A stretch of DNA of 64,000 bases, taken from positions 1 through 64,000 of the forward strand of contig NZ_FKII01000056.1 of assembly GCF_900078745.1 (NCBI RefSeq), written 5' to 3'. Source of the DNA: Candidatus Ichthyocystis sparus. Its GTDB lineage: Bacteria > Pseudomonadota > Gammaproteobacteria > Burkholderiales > 2013Ark19i. Numbering within the stretch: position 1 is the stretch's first letter; each line of letters opens with the position of its first letter. Made by a program: the position numbers and the translations under genes. Shown one piece after another: positions 8,523-18,407 of this stretch. The notes beneath the pieces were generated by a model. It had not been told where the DNA came from. It saw only the letters and a program-made list of their open reading frames with translations, and did no database searches.

Positions 8523-10631
8523 ATGTGTCCTGTATCTGCAACCGGTGCTGCTGCCTTCAATGCCTCAGAGAGCGGTGGTGATAACAAAGAGTGCATCGGA
8601 GAGAGCGGCGTAGTGCAGGCGGGCGTTTCTGGTAGTGATTTGCGGCAGATTGAAGCTCCTCCCGCTCCTTTAGCTGCTACCGCTTCAAATGTTGATATTA
8701 CTGTGCGTGAGGGGGGGGGTGCTAGTGGTGGGGCTTCTGTCAGAAAAAGAAAATCTGCTAGAAGAAGAAAATCTGTTGCTGCCTCAGATTTTACTGCCGT
8801 TTCTGCTGTTTTTGAATCACTGGGCGCTGAGTTACATCCTGATAGTGCTGAAATAGTTAAAGGTCTTCTCCTTAGAGTTTATGTACTGGCTGGATGTATT
8901 TGCAGGAGTATTATAAAAAAACAATTTCCGTCGAACCTGAGTGACGAACTTATGGCGGTTGGACGTACTATTTGGTGTAATACTTATAGGGTATTGTGTG
9001 AGGTTAATTTTGTACACATGTGCCTTCGTGAGTATCATTATAAGCATAGACCTGATTTTATACGCTCTCTTCCTGACACTAAGGTACTGTCTAATTCTGG
9101 TCGTGATGTGGAGACATTAAGTGGGGATAAGTTGCTGAGTTTTTTATCGAAACTAGATTCCACTGTTCTTGGTATGGTGGGGAGTGTTTTTAACTCTCAT
9201 TGGGATGAAGCAAGTGTTAAGGTTTTTGCTGTAGAAGAGGGGTCCTTAGTTGATGTGAGTTGTGAAGATTTTATCGATGTCCTTGAGATTGCTGGTGTTC
9301 CCTTAATTGCATCATCTTCAGCAAAGCATTTAAGAAAAAAAAGATCTTCGAGAATACGTACAAGTAGTAAAGATATTGATAAATGTACGACTGCATCGGG
9401 AGGTGGATCTTCTTCTAGTGCGATTTTAGAAGAAGGACACATGAGTAGCAGTAGTGGTTGCGTTACTGTTTCCACTCATGCCGAGACAGGAGGTATTTGT
9501 TCTGTTGTTGGGGAGGACCTACCTATTAAATGTGTTGATTTGCTGGGTTTTAAGTTTCATCCTGGCAGTGCAGAGCTAGTTTATAAGGTCTTTTGTTGTC
9601 TTCGTGAATCTGTAAGGATGTCTTTATCTGGTTCTACTCTAAACCATCTCTTAGCGACTGCGAGCGGCGAGCTTTCGCCTGTTGGGCGAGCTATTTGGTG
9701 CATGACTTATAGGGAGTTGTATCTATCTAGTCTTATTTTTAAGTGTCTTTGTGCCTATCATTACAAGTACCGTCCTAATCTTATACGTGAACTTCCTAAC
9801 ATTAGAATAGTATCAAGTTCCTCTGATTGTAAGCTAGTTCCATTAAGTGGACGTAGTTTGTTGGATTTTTTGTCGAAACTAGATAGTGCTATTCGTGTGG
9901 AAGTAAAGTCTATGTTTGACCCTCAGTGGGATGAAGTAGCTGGTAAAATTTTTGCTAGACTAGGAGATGTATCATTGAGTGATACTAGTTGTGAAGATAT
10001 TATTGGTGTCCTTGATACTGCTGGTATTCCTGCAGTGGCATTTTCAGCATCCCAAAGAGATACGTTGAGTAAAAGAAAGAAATTAGAAAATAGTAATAAA
10101 GTTACATGTGAAAGTACTGCTTTAGAGGATGGCACCACAGATCTTGTGAGTTCTTCTTCCGGTTCTCATCTTCAATCTAAATTACCATGTCAACCTGAAT
10201 CTGAATCATTATCTGAAGGTGCTGGATCTTTGTTGCCCCATGCTGTTGATTCTGTTGCTGCGTTAAATGTTTCTAGCGAGTATTTTTTGACTGCCAGTGA
10301 TGATTTAGTCTCAAATGTTGGTGATATTGCTCCTGTTTTGGAAGTTTCAGTGGATGAATTATACGCGCCTTCTTTGTTGCCGCTTGTTGTTGATTCTGTT
10401 GCTGCGTCAAATGTTTCTGGTGAATGTTTTTTGACTGCCAGTGATGTTTTATTAGTCTCAACTGCTGGTGATGTTTCTCCTGATCCTGAAGTTTTAGTGG
10501 ATGAATCATCTGCGCTTTCTTCGCCTGTACTTGTACCTGAATCCTCACCTTCGCTTGAGTTGGAGCAGATGCCGATGTTTCCTGATTTTCTGCACCACCA
10601 TTGGCTAGATGGTTCTAGTGATATGCTATAG
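8523..10631 (+). CDS. Family A paralog, alpha-beta; first half of a broken double gene
   Basis: 702 residues; MCPVSATGAAAFN from ATG 8523. G9 at 8711-8719 encodes part of REGGGA and is followed by a strongly basic RKRKSARRRKS stretch. Alpha is about 97-265 (SLGAELHPDSA, IWCNTYRVLCEVNF, CLREYHYKHRPDFIR). Beta is about 334-510 (IKCVDLLGFKFHPGSA, IWCMTYRELYLSS, CLCAYHYKYRPNLIR). The tail holds a duplicated block of about 140 bp (VDSVAA.NVS near 10245 and 10389). It passes through FLHHHWLDGSSDML and stops at TAG 10629. In 13578-17672 the same point reads FLHHNWLDNFSDTPDN and continues into a second alpha-beta unit, whose decayed equivalent lies directly downstream here. Function unknown. Confidence 0.85.
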   Translation: MCPVSATGAAAFNASESGGDNKECIGESGVVQAGVSGSDLRQIEAPPAPLAATASNVDITVREGGGASGGASVRKRKSARRRKSVAASDFTAVSAVFESLGAELHPDSAEIVKGLLLRVYVLAGCICRSIIKKQFPSNLSDELMAVGRTIWCNTYRVLCEVNFVHMCLREYHYKHRPDFIRSLPDTKVLSNSGRDVETLSGDKLLSFLSKLDSTVLGMVGSVFNSHWDEASVKVFAVEEGSLVDVSCEDFIDVLEIAGVPLIASSSAKHLRKKRSSRIRTSSKDIDKCTTASGGGSSSSAILEEGHMSSSSGCVTVSTHAETGGICSVVGEDLPIKCVDLLGFKFHPGSAELVYKVFCCLRESVRMSLSGSTLNHLLATASGELSPVGRAIWCMTYRELYLSSLIFKCLCAYHYKYRPNLIRELPNIRIVSSSSDCKLVPLSGRSLLDFLSKLDSAIRVEVKSMFDPQWDEVAGKIFARLGDVSLSDTSCEDIIGVLDTAGIPAVAFSASQRDTLSKRKKLENSNKVTCESTALEDGTTDLVSSSSGSHLQSKLPCQPESESLSEGAGSLLPHAVDSVAALNVSSEYFLTASDDLVSNVGDIAPVLEVSVDELYAPSLLPLVVDSVAASNVSGECFLTASDVLLVSTAGDVSPDPEVLVDESSALSSPVLVPESSPSLELEQMPMFPDFLHHHWLDGSSDML
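8711..8719 (+). repeat. G9 homopolymer inside the coding region
   Basis: Nine consecutive G in the N-terminal third of the 8523 gene. A one-base slip would truncate the protein before its first domain. Confidence 0.9.
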
Positions 10632-11615
10632 ATAAAGGTGATGATATTGTTGGTAGTAAAGAGGGAGTCATACAGGGTGGTGCTTATGCAGGTGATTTGC
10701 AGCAAGTTGAAGCTCTTCCTACTGCTACTGATTCAGCTACTACTTCAACCACTGTTACTACTACGGGTGAGGATGTGAGTACTAGAAGACTGGATGTGTT
10801 CTACCTCACTGAGAGTGATTAAATAATCGAAGATATCTTTTTTAAAGTTAATGTATTCTCTAGACGTATTTACAATGATATGGTAATCAAACAATTTCCA
10901 TAAGTCGTAAGTGATAGACTTACTGTTTCTGGTTTTATTTCTAAATGTCTTTGTACCTATCATTACAAGTACCGTACTGATCTTGTAAGTGCACTTCCTA
11001 ATTAGATAGTATCAATTTCTTTTGTTTGTAAGCTAATTCCATTAAGTGTAGGTAGTTTGTTGGATTTTTGTCGAAACTAGATTGTAGTATTTGTGAGTAA
11101 GTGAGGTCTATATTTAAATCTCAGCAAGATTAAGTGGCTGGTAAAGTTTTTGCTGAACTAGAAAATGTGTCATTGAGTGATGTTCGTTTCGAAGATGTCA
11201 TTAATATTATCGATGTTGCTGATGTTCCTGTAGTGGCGTTTTCAGATTTCCAAAGAAGTAAGTTAAGTAAAAGAAAGAGATCAGAAAATAGTAATACAGT
11301 TACAATTACAAATAGGGTGCGACTTCTGGAGGTGATACCGCAGGTATTGCGCGTTCTTTTTCCAGTTTGCAACTTCAGTTGAATTATTATATCAACCTGA
11401 ACCTGAGTCATTATCGAAGGTACTGGGTCTTATTTACCTCTTGTTGTTGAGTCTGTCGCTGAGTCAAATGTTTCTGGTGAGTCTTTTTTGAACAATAGCG
11501 ATGTTATTTTGGTCTCAACTGCGATAATTGCTTCTGATTTTGAAGCGCTAGAGCAGCTTCCAGTATTTCCTACAATATCACTGGTTATAGAAGTTGGATT
11601 GATAGCGGTTGGTGT
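10632..11615 (+). pseudogene. Decayed second alpha-beta unit of the 8523 gene
   Basis: Collinear with residues about 640-1364 of 13578-17672 but full of stops, frameshifts and deletions. Recognisable parts are the inter-unit linker (gatttgcagcaagttgaagc at 10695), a trace of alpha (IFFKVNVFSRRIYND near 10830), a jump into beta (CLCTYHYKYRTD near 10945) and the end of beta (FEDVINIIDVADVPVVAF). The last part lies in an open stretch at 11134-11382. The terminal gttatagaagttggattga corresponds to the HHHWLEKLD end. Confidence 0.75.
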
Positions 11616-12395
11616 CGTTTCTGTGTTGTAAGTTCTAGGAGATGAAGTATGTTCACCTCTGTTAGCCTTGCATAATTGTGTTTATTGCATGCTTAAGTGT
11701 AGGCCGTATTTTTTTGTCTGTTTAGATTTCTATTCTTTCTAATATGTAGCTTTTTTTTTCACCTTTCTCATTCAATGTTATTCAATAAATATTACAATTC
11801 TAGTTCCATTATTTAGTGGCCAATTTTTAGTAGAGAATGTATCTATTTAATCGTTTATTATACCAACGTATCCATTGATATCCCTATCGTATTTATAATT
11901 TGCACGCTATGAAAAAGTTGTATTTATGCAGCCATACTCATACTATAAAGCAGTACTGTAGTACTAAATTAATCGATGAAATATAAACTGATAAATTTTT
12001 GGTTGCAGTTAGAATAGTAGTAAGTATTTGCAAATTTTGACTTGGTAGTTCATATATCAATAAATTACAATGATCGTATATCTCGTTTTGTACTAAATTT
12101 TATTGTTTTTTTATGTTAGATTTTGCAATTTTTGTGCTGGTGTATATCTATGGTGGTAATTTTTGCTTATGTCAATGAAAAGTGTTTTATTTATGTAAGA
12201 TTAGGATAAATATCCCACACTTTCATATATACGTTATACGTGTGGGTTTTTCTGCGCAGTGCAAGTTTTCTAGTTTTTAATTCTGCTCTTACTCTTAATC
12301 AGATTAGTACGTACGATAGTTATCTCTTCCTTCTTGTTAGTATGCTTTTTGTTGCGATAATAAAATACATATTAGTGTGGAAGTGTTAGAGTTGG
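11616..12395. repeat. Intergenic modules T and U
   Basis: Module T to about 11755 (gccttgcataattgtg, gcatgcttaagtgtaggccg). Module U about 11770-12395 (caataaatattacaattc, tatgaaaaagttgtatttatgcagcc, gataataaaatacatatt). No gene. Confidence 0.55.
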
Positions 12396-13290
12396 GCTAA
12401 TTCTGTAATTGCAGTTTGTGGTTCTTATTCTTGCATTGGTACTGGATGTGATAATTATTCTGGTCAAGTTCAATTTTTAATTTGGAGCAAGCCAAATCTT
12501 CGCCTGTTTGTCTATTAGACTGTACGCCACCTTTACTACTGTTGCTACCTTTGTAGATAAGTTAAATATTAATATTATGTGTGAGAAAATGGGTGGCATT
12601 GGATCTGTAATTATTCCTTCTTTTACTTCTGGTACATTGTCTGATATAGAGAATGTTTTTTTGTGTTCTGTCTATGAGTATGCTTGTTCAACTTTTGGTA
12701 ATTGTATTGAGAACATTTTCTTATGTATGGCACTTTGTAGTATAGAGAGAGTTTCTACTTTATGCCTTTACGCAATGAATTATTTGCTGCTGCTTCAGTA
12801 GATGTTAGCACTATTCTTAGAAATGTATATCTTGATAGAATTAATAACTTGGCTATTTTTTCTTCTGACATTCCTGGTGGAGCGGTGAGAAGATTTGCCG
12901 TAGAAGAAATTACAGAACTTTTGAGATTGTTTACCGTTAATATATAATGATTAAAGTTAATAATAGTTTTTCACTTGTTCGGAGCTCTGAGATTTCGCGT
13001 TCATATGCGGATAGTGTTTATTTATTGGCAGTTTGAGCTTTTAGTGAAATTAGTAAGGAGGTAATATTGCAATTCGTACCCGGTAGTGTTGAAGTTGCTG
13101 GTGTAGTTTTAATGTTACTGTGACAGGAAATTTGTATGATGCAGGAGCCTTATCTAGTAGATTCGACATTTATTTATGATATGGGCTTATCTTATGTTTC
13201 AGATATATCTAATGAGGTTGTTTTGCCCACCGACTCTGTGGTTGCAGTAAATTTATAAGATATATTTCCTGCATATTAATCGGAAGCGTC
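12396..13290 (+). pseudogene. Family B pseudogene, near full length
   Basis: Collinear with 21376-22410. The start codon is lost (gggctaattctgtaatt in place of gggtatgaatcctgtaatt), and stops and frameshifts follow. The central region is still readable in pieces: LSDIENVFLCSVYEYACSTF near 12638-12700, and LRNELFAAASVDVSTILRN with YLDRINNLAIFSS in 12762-12947. Matching stops near 13290, where module P takes over. The intact copy shows what the ancestral product looked like. Confidence 0.75.
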
Positions 13291-13577
13291 GGTGTTTGTT
13301 TTTTTAAGTTATATGCCAGCCACCATAGCTGGCGGGCGGTGTTTTTCTGTCCTTTGACTTTGCGCGTGGTAACTACTACTTTTGGGGGATGTGAGTGTTA
13401 TTTCATGAATTGGGATATAAGAGTAGTGATGTACTACTCTTCCTGTTCATAAATAATTTTGGATGCTTTTCGTTGAATGACTGTACTTACTTGTTTCTTA
13501 TAATATTTATCTGTAAGTTGATGGTAAGACATTAAAATGACAAACAACAAATATAACCAATAGGCATAGGGGTTGTT
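13291..13577 (+). promoter_or_regulatory. Module P leader of the 13578 gene
   Basis: tcggtgtttgtttttttaag is followed by a 6-bp inverted repeat, gccagc at 13315-13320 with gctggc at 13328-13333. Then tgcgcgtggtaactactact, tcatgaattggga and an A-rich aacaacaaatataacc precede AGGGG at 13568-13572 and ATG 13578. Confidence 0.5.
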
Positions 13578-16500
13578 ATGTGTCCTGTATCTGCAACCGG
13601 TGCTGCTGCTTTTAGTGATGCCCTAGAAGATGGTGGTGGTGAGGATAATGTTAATAATAAAGAGGGCGGTATACAGTTAGGAATTTCTGGCAGTGATTTG
13701 CAGCAAATTGAAGTTTCTGCTGCTTTAGCTACTACTACTTCAAATGCTGCTATTGCTCCAAATATTGCTACTTCTGTAGGTAAAGTGATGAGTGCTACTG
13801 GGGTTAAGGGCAAGGCTCCTGCCAGAGAATTTGTTGCTGCTTCTTCCTTTACTGCCGGTTCTAGTATTTTTGATTCACTGGGTGTTAAGTTACATCCTGA
13901 TAGTGCTCAAATAATTAATGATCTCCTTTTTAAAGTTGATGCACTAGCTAAACGTACTTACAAGAGCGTTATAAGCAAACAACTCCCATTAAGTGTGAGT
14001 GACAAACTTACGGCGACCGGACGTACTGTTTGGTATAGTGCTTATAGAGTGTTGTGTGATGTCAATTTTGTACATAGTTGTCTTTGTGAGTATCATGCTA
14101 AGCACAGACCTGGTTTTATACGTTCTCTTCCTGTCATTAAAGTATTGTCTAATTCTTCTGGCAGTGATATGGAGACATTAAGTGGAGGTGGGTTGCTGAG
14201 TTTTTTATCGAAACTAGATTCTGCTGTTCGTGGTACGGTGGAGAGTGTTTTTAACTCTCATTGGGATGAAGCAGTTGATAAAGTTTTTAGTGTTTTAGAA
14301 GAGGGGGGCGTGTGTGCTGTTAGTTGTAAAGATTTTACAGATGTCCTCAACATTGCTGGTATTCCATCAATGGCATTATCTTCATTATCGTATTTAACAA
14401 CACAATCTTCGGAGACACATACAAGTAGTAAAGATGTTGATAAGTGTACATCATTAGAAAGTGGATCTTCTTCTAGTCCGATTGTAGAAGAAAGGCACAC
14501 GAGTAGCAGTAGAGTTTCTATTCCTGTTTTTACTCGTGCCGAGGCAGGAATTGTCTGTCCTGTTGCTGAGGAGGCGCCGTCCATTCAATATGTTGGTTTG
14601 CTGGGCGTTAAGTTGCACACTGATAGTGCCGAACTAATTGGTAAGCTCTTTTCTGATCTTCGTGAATCTGCAGAATTATCTTATTCGAATTCTATATCCA
14701 ACTGTCTCCTAATGTCTGTGGATAGCGAACTTTCTGTGGTTGGTAGGGCTGTTTGGTTCAGTACGTATAGAGAACTGCATCTATACAGTTTTGTGTCTAA
14801 GTGCATTTGTATCTATCACTACAAGTACCGTCCTAATTTTATGCGTGCACTTCCTAGTATCAGAGTATTATCAAGTTCCTCTGATCACAAGTTAGTTTCA
14901 TTAAGTGGGGGTAGTTTATTAGATTTTTTGTCAAAGCTAGATTGTGCTATTCGCAAGGAATTGGAGTCTATATTTAACTTGGAGTGGGACAGAGAAGTTT
15001 TTAAAGTTTTTTCTAAACTAGAAGATATACCATTGAGTAATGTTCGTTGTGGAGATTTTATCGATGTCCTTGATGTTGCTGGTATCCCTGTAGTGGCATT
15101 TTCAGCTTCCAAAAGACAGCTTGCGGTAGGTAAAAGAAAGATATTAGGAAATAGTAGTAAAGTTACAAGTGAGGGTACTACTTCAGGAAGTGGTACCGTA
15201 AATCTTGCACGTTCTTCATCCAGTTTGCAACTTCAGTCTGAACTATCATCTCAACCTGAACCTGAGTCATTACCAGAAGGTACTGTATTTTCTTTGCCTC
15301 TTATTGCTGAGTCTGTTGCTGTATCAACTGCTGATGATATTGTTCCTGATTTAGAAGTTTTAGGAGATGAGTTATCTGAGCCTTCATTTTCTACCTTACT
15401 TGTATCTGAATCTTTATCTACACCTTCATTTGAGTTGGAGCAACTGCCTATATTTGCTTCTTTTCTACACCACAATTGGCTAGATAATTTTAGTGATACT
15501 CCAGATAATGTTGATAATAAAGATGTTGTCATACAGGGTGATGTTTCTGTCGATGATTTACAGCTGCTTGAAGCTCCTATTCTTACTACTGATTCAGCTA
15601 CTACTTCAACCACTGTTACTATTACTACAGGTAAGGGGGTTACTACCAGGAGTAAAGGTAAAGCTTCTGCCAGAAAACTTGATACTTCTATTGCTGTTTC
15701 TTCTTCAGTTGCTATTGTTGATTCGGATGTTTTGAGCTCACTGGGTGTTGTGTTATCTCCTGATAGTGTTCGGGTAATTGAAGGTCTCTTTCTTAAAGTT
15801 TATGTATTCTCTAAACGTACTTACAAGAATATGGTAATAAAACAATTCCCATCTGGAGTAAGTGACAAACTTACTGTGACAGGACGAGCTATTTGGTATT
15901 TTACTTATAGGATGATGTGTGAAGATAATTTTGTTTCCAGGTGCCTTGGTGAGTACCATTACGAGTATCGCCCTGGTTTTATACGTGCTCTTCCTAGCAT
16001 TAGAGTATTATCTAATTCTCCTGACTGTGGTGTAGTGCCATTAAATGGAGATAGCTTGTTAGATTTTTTATCGAGGCTAGATTGTGCAGTCCGTAATAGG
16101 GTAAAGTCTATTTTTGACTCTTGTTGGAGTGAAGTTTCTGTTACTCTGGAAGAAGAGTCCTTGAATACTCTTAGTTGTAAAGATTTTATCAAAGTCCTTG
16201 AAGTTGCCGATATTCCTCCATTAGCATTGTCTGCAATGTTAGAAGCTACGGCATATGCAAGAAGTAAATTCCGTACAAAGGGTAAAAATCGTGCAATAAG
16301 TGAAGGAACGGGTAATTGTACGGCATCAGGAACTAGTGTTACTGATATTGCATATTCCTCCCCTTCCAGTTCTCAGTTACTTCCATCTCAGTCTCATACT
16401 GAATTGTTAGACCATATGCATTATCAATCTGAGTCACAATTGGATACTTTGTTGCCATTAGGAGAGGCTTCTGGTACACCACCTTCCAGATTAACTCCGC

Positions 16501-17672
16501 TGTCTTTTGTTGGAGATTCTGGTGGTGGATCTTTCTCTGATCAAATTGTGGCAAAAAGATACAAGGATAGTGATAGTGTTACTGTTTCTACTTATGCTGA
16601 GACAGAAGTTGTTTCCTCCATTGTTGGTATACTACCTATTTCTTCTGAGTCGAATATTATAACTTCTGCTGCAATTTCCCCCCCTTCTTCCTGTGTTTCA
16701 CTGTCTGTTCAGTGTGTTGATTTGCTGGGTGTTAAATTACATCCGGACAGTGCTGAATTAATTTATAGTATCTTTCGCGAAGTTCGTATATCTGCCAGAA
16801 GGTCTTTCTCGCAATCTATGATAAATTACATCTCAACGATAGCGAGTAGTGAACTTTCGGCGCGTGGAAAAGTTATTTGGTTCAAAACCTATAAGGAACT
16901 GCATCTATCTAGGTTTATGTGTAAGTTCATTTGTGTGTATCATTATAAGTATCGTCCCAATTTTATACGTTCCCTTGATAGTATTCGGGTATTATCAAGT
17001 TCCTCTGATCCTATGCTGGTGCCATTAAGTGGGGTTGGGTTACTAGATTTTTTATCGAAACTAGATTGTGATATTCGTGAGGAAGTGAGGTCTATATTTA
17101 ACTTGGAATGGGATAGAGTAGCTGATAAGGTTTTTGCTGAACTAGAAGATAGATCATTGGGAGATGTTAGTTGTGAAGATTTTATTAATGTTCTCGATAT
17201 TGCTGGTATTCCTATAGTGGCATTTTCAGCTTTCCAAAGAAAACGTACGATGGGTAAAAGAAAGATATCAGGAAATAGTAGTAAAGTTACAAGTGATGGT
17301 ACGGCCTCAGGAAGTGGTAACATAGGTCTTGTGAGTTCTTCTTCCAACTTGCAACTTCAGTCTGAATTATCATCTCAACCTGAAACTGATTCGTTATCTG
17401 AAGGTACTGGATCTTATTTGCCTCTTGTTGATGAGTCTGTTGCTGCATCAAATGTTTATGGTGAGTCTTTTCTGATTACTAGTGATGCTGTTTTAGTCTC
17501 AACTGCCGATGATGTTGTTTCTGATTTGGAAGTTTTAGAGGATGAATTGTTTGCACCTTCTTTTTCTCCTGTACTTTTACCCGAGTCTTTATCTTCACCT
17601 GCATTTGAATTAGAGCAGCTGCCGATGTTTACTCCTTTCCTGCATCATCATTGGCTAGATAAGTTGGATTGA
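13578..17672 (+). CDS. Double-unit family A protein, alpha-beta-alpha-beta, short tail
   Basis: 1364 residues from ATG 13578 (MCPVSATGAAAFSD, then SDLQQIEV). Unit 1 has a Lys/Ala linker (KGKAPARE), alpha about 98-266 (SLGVKLHPDSA, VWYSAYRVLCDVNF) and beta about 338-510 (VWFSTYRELHLYS, CICIYHYKYRPNFMR), and ends in FLHHNWLDNFSDTPDN. Directly after this comes a second family A N-terminus without its start codon (VDDLQLLEAP, then KGVTTRSKGKASARK). Unit 2 has alpha about 716-888 (IWYFTYRMMCEDNF, CLGEYHYEYRPGFIR) and beta about 1043-1220 (IWFKTYKELHLSR, CVYHYKYRPNFIR). The protein ends FLHHHWLDKLD. The junction indicates a head-to-tail fusion of two paralogs. Function unknown; no enzyme motif, signal peptide or membrane helix seen. 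Confidence 0.9.
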   Translation: MCPVSATGAAAFSDALEDGGGEDNVNNKEGGIQLGISGSDLQQIEVSAALATTTSNAAIAPNIATSVGKVMSATGVKGKAPAREFVAASSFTAGSSIFDSLGVKLHPDSAQIINDLLFKVDALAKRTYKSVISKQLPLSVSDKLTATGRTVWYSAYRVLCDVNFVHSCLCEYHAKHRPGFIRSLPVIKVLSNSSGSDMETLSGGGLLSFLSKLDSAVRGTVESVFNSHWDEAVDKVFSVLEEGGVCAVSCKDFTDVLNIAGIPSMALSSLSYLTTQSSETHTSSKDVDKCTSLESGSSSSPIVEERHTSSSRVSIPVFTRAEAGIVCPVAEEAPSIQYVGLLGVKLHTDSAELIGKLFSDLRESAELSYSNSISNCLLMSVDSELSVVGRAVWFSTYRELHLYSFVSKCICIYHYKYRPNFMRALPSIRVLSSSSDHKLVSLSGGSLLDFLSKLDCAIRKELESIFNLEWDREVFKVFSKLEDIPLSNVRCGDFIDVLDVAGIPVVAFSASKRQLAVGKRKILGNSSKVTSEGTTSGSGTVNLARSSSSLQLQSELSSQPEPESLPEGTVFSLPLIAESVAVSTADDIVPDLEVLGDELSEPSFSTLLVSESLSTPSFELEQLPIFASFLHHNWLDNFSDTPDNVDNKDVVIQGDVSVDDLQLLEAPILTTDSATTSTTVTITTGKGVTTRSKGKASARKLDTSIAVSSSVAIVDSDVLSSLGVVLSPDSVRVIEGLFLKVYVFSKRTYKNMVIKQFPSGVSDKLTVTGRAIWYFTYRMMCEDNFVSRCLGEYHYEYRPGFIRALPSIRVLSNSPDCGVVPLNGDSLLDFLSRLDCAVRNRVKSIFDSCWSEVSVTLEEESLNTLSCKDFIKVLEVADIPPLALSAMLEATAYARSKFRTKGKNRAISEGTGNCTASGTSVTDIAYSSPSSSQLLPSQSHTELLDHMHYQSESQLDTLLPLGEASGTPPSRLTPLSFVGDSGGGSFSDQIVAKRYKDSDSVTVSTYAETEVVSSIVGILPISSESNIITSAAISPPSSCVSLSVQCVDLLGVKLHPDSAELIYSIFREVRISARRSFSQSMINYISTIASSELSARGKVIWFKTYKELHLSRFMCKFICVYHYKYRPNFIRSLDSIRVLSSSSDPMLVPLSGVGLLDFLSKLDCDIREEVRSIFNLEWDRVADKVFAELEDRSLGDVSCEDFINVLDIAGIPIVAFSAFQRKRTMGKRKISGNSSKVTSDGTASGSGNIGLVSSSSNLQLQSELSSQPETDSLSEGTGSYLPLVDESVAASNVYGESFLITSDAVLVSTADDVVSDLEVLEDELFAPSFSPVLLPESLSSPAFELEQLPMFTPFLHHHWLDKLD

Positions 17673-18214
17673 TAGCGGTGTTGGTACTGTTTATGTCTAG
17701 GAAAGTTTTGGGAAATGTCTTGTTGGGAAAGATATTCGGTGCAGAACACTATAGTGAACTGCATCTATTTAGTTTTATATCTAGGTGTATTTATATCCAC
17801 TATTCGTATCTATTATTCCAAGTATAGTCCTGATTTTATATGTGTTATTAATGATATTAAAGTACCATCAAGTTCATCTGATCCATAAGATAGATCATTG
17901 AGTAATGTTTGTTGTGAAGATGTTATTAATGCCCTAGGTGTTGTTGGTATTCCTGTAGCAGTACTCTCAGTTTTACAAAAAACGCTCAATGAGTTAAAGC
18001 AAGACAGCAGTAAGTGGTAGTAAATGTGCGAAATGTGCGGTTGAGGGTGTGAAAGCAGGAAGTAGTACTATTGATCTTGATCGTTCTTCGGTTACTATTT
18101 CATAATCTCAGACTTGAATTGTCATTTTAACCTGAACCATATCATTAATCTATAAATTAAGATCTTTATTGCTACTAGAGGATGGCTACGATTAATCTTA
18201 TTCTAGATTTTACT
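17673..18214 (+). pseudogene. Beta-domain and tail fragment
   Basis: After a short module T-like start, sequence from about 17725 matches the second half of a beta domain (gggaaagatattcggtgcag, gtgaactgcatctatttag), then the end of beta (VCCEDVINALGVVGIPVAVLS). Tail sequence follows, closest to the end of the 2204 gene (aagatctttattgctactag, ggatggctacgattaatctt). Several stops and frameshifts. It leads straight into a module P leader, as the 2204 gene does. Confidence 0.65.
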
Positions 18215-18407
18215 ACTTTGGGGGGATATGCGTTTTGTTTTATGAATTGTACTACAAGAAGTGATGATGTGCTCTCCCTATAGTGATGTTGTATGCATTT
18301 AGTTGTGTGACTGTGCTTACTTCTTCTTTGTAATGTTGGTGTGTTAATTGATGATAAGATGTTAGAATAGTAAGCAACAAATATAATTAATAAGCATAGA
18401 GGTTGTT
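18215..18407 (+). promoter_or_regulatory. Shortened module P leader of the 18408 gene
   Basis: Only the second half of the leader is present (tatgaattgtactac, gcatttagttgtgtgactgtg, aagcaacaaatataattaa). GAGG at 18399-18402 lies five bases before ATG 18408. Confidence 0.5.

Noticed and set aside
9760-9780. Zinc-binding reading of the conserved CLCIYHYKYRP motif
   Set aside because: The His is replaced by Asn or Tyr in 31438-34611, the first Cys is Phe in the first gene, and alpha domains have only one Cys here. A structural core motif is more likely.
13311-13336. Inverted repeat gccagc/gctggc as a terminator
   Set aside because: No T-run follows it, and it lies inside the leader of the next gene. 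The other leader copies do not keep the pairing.
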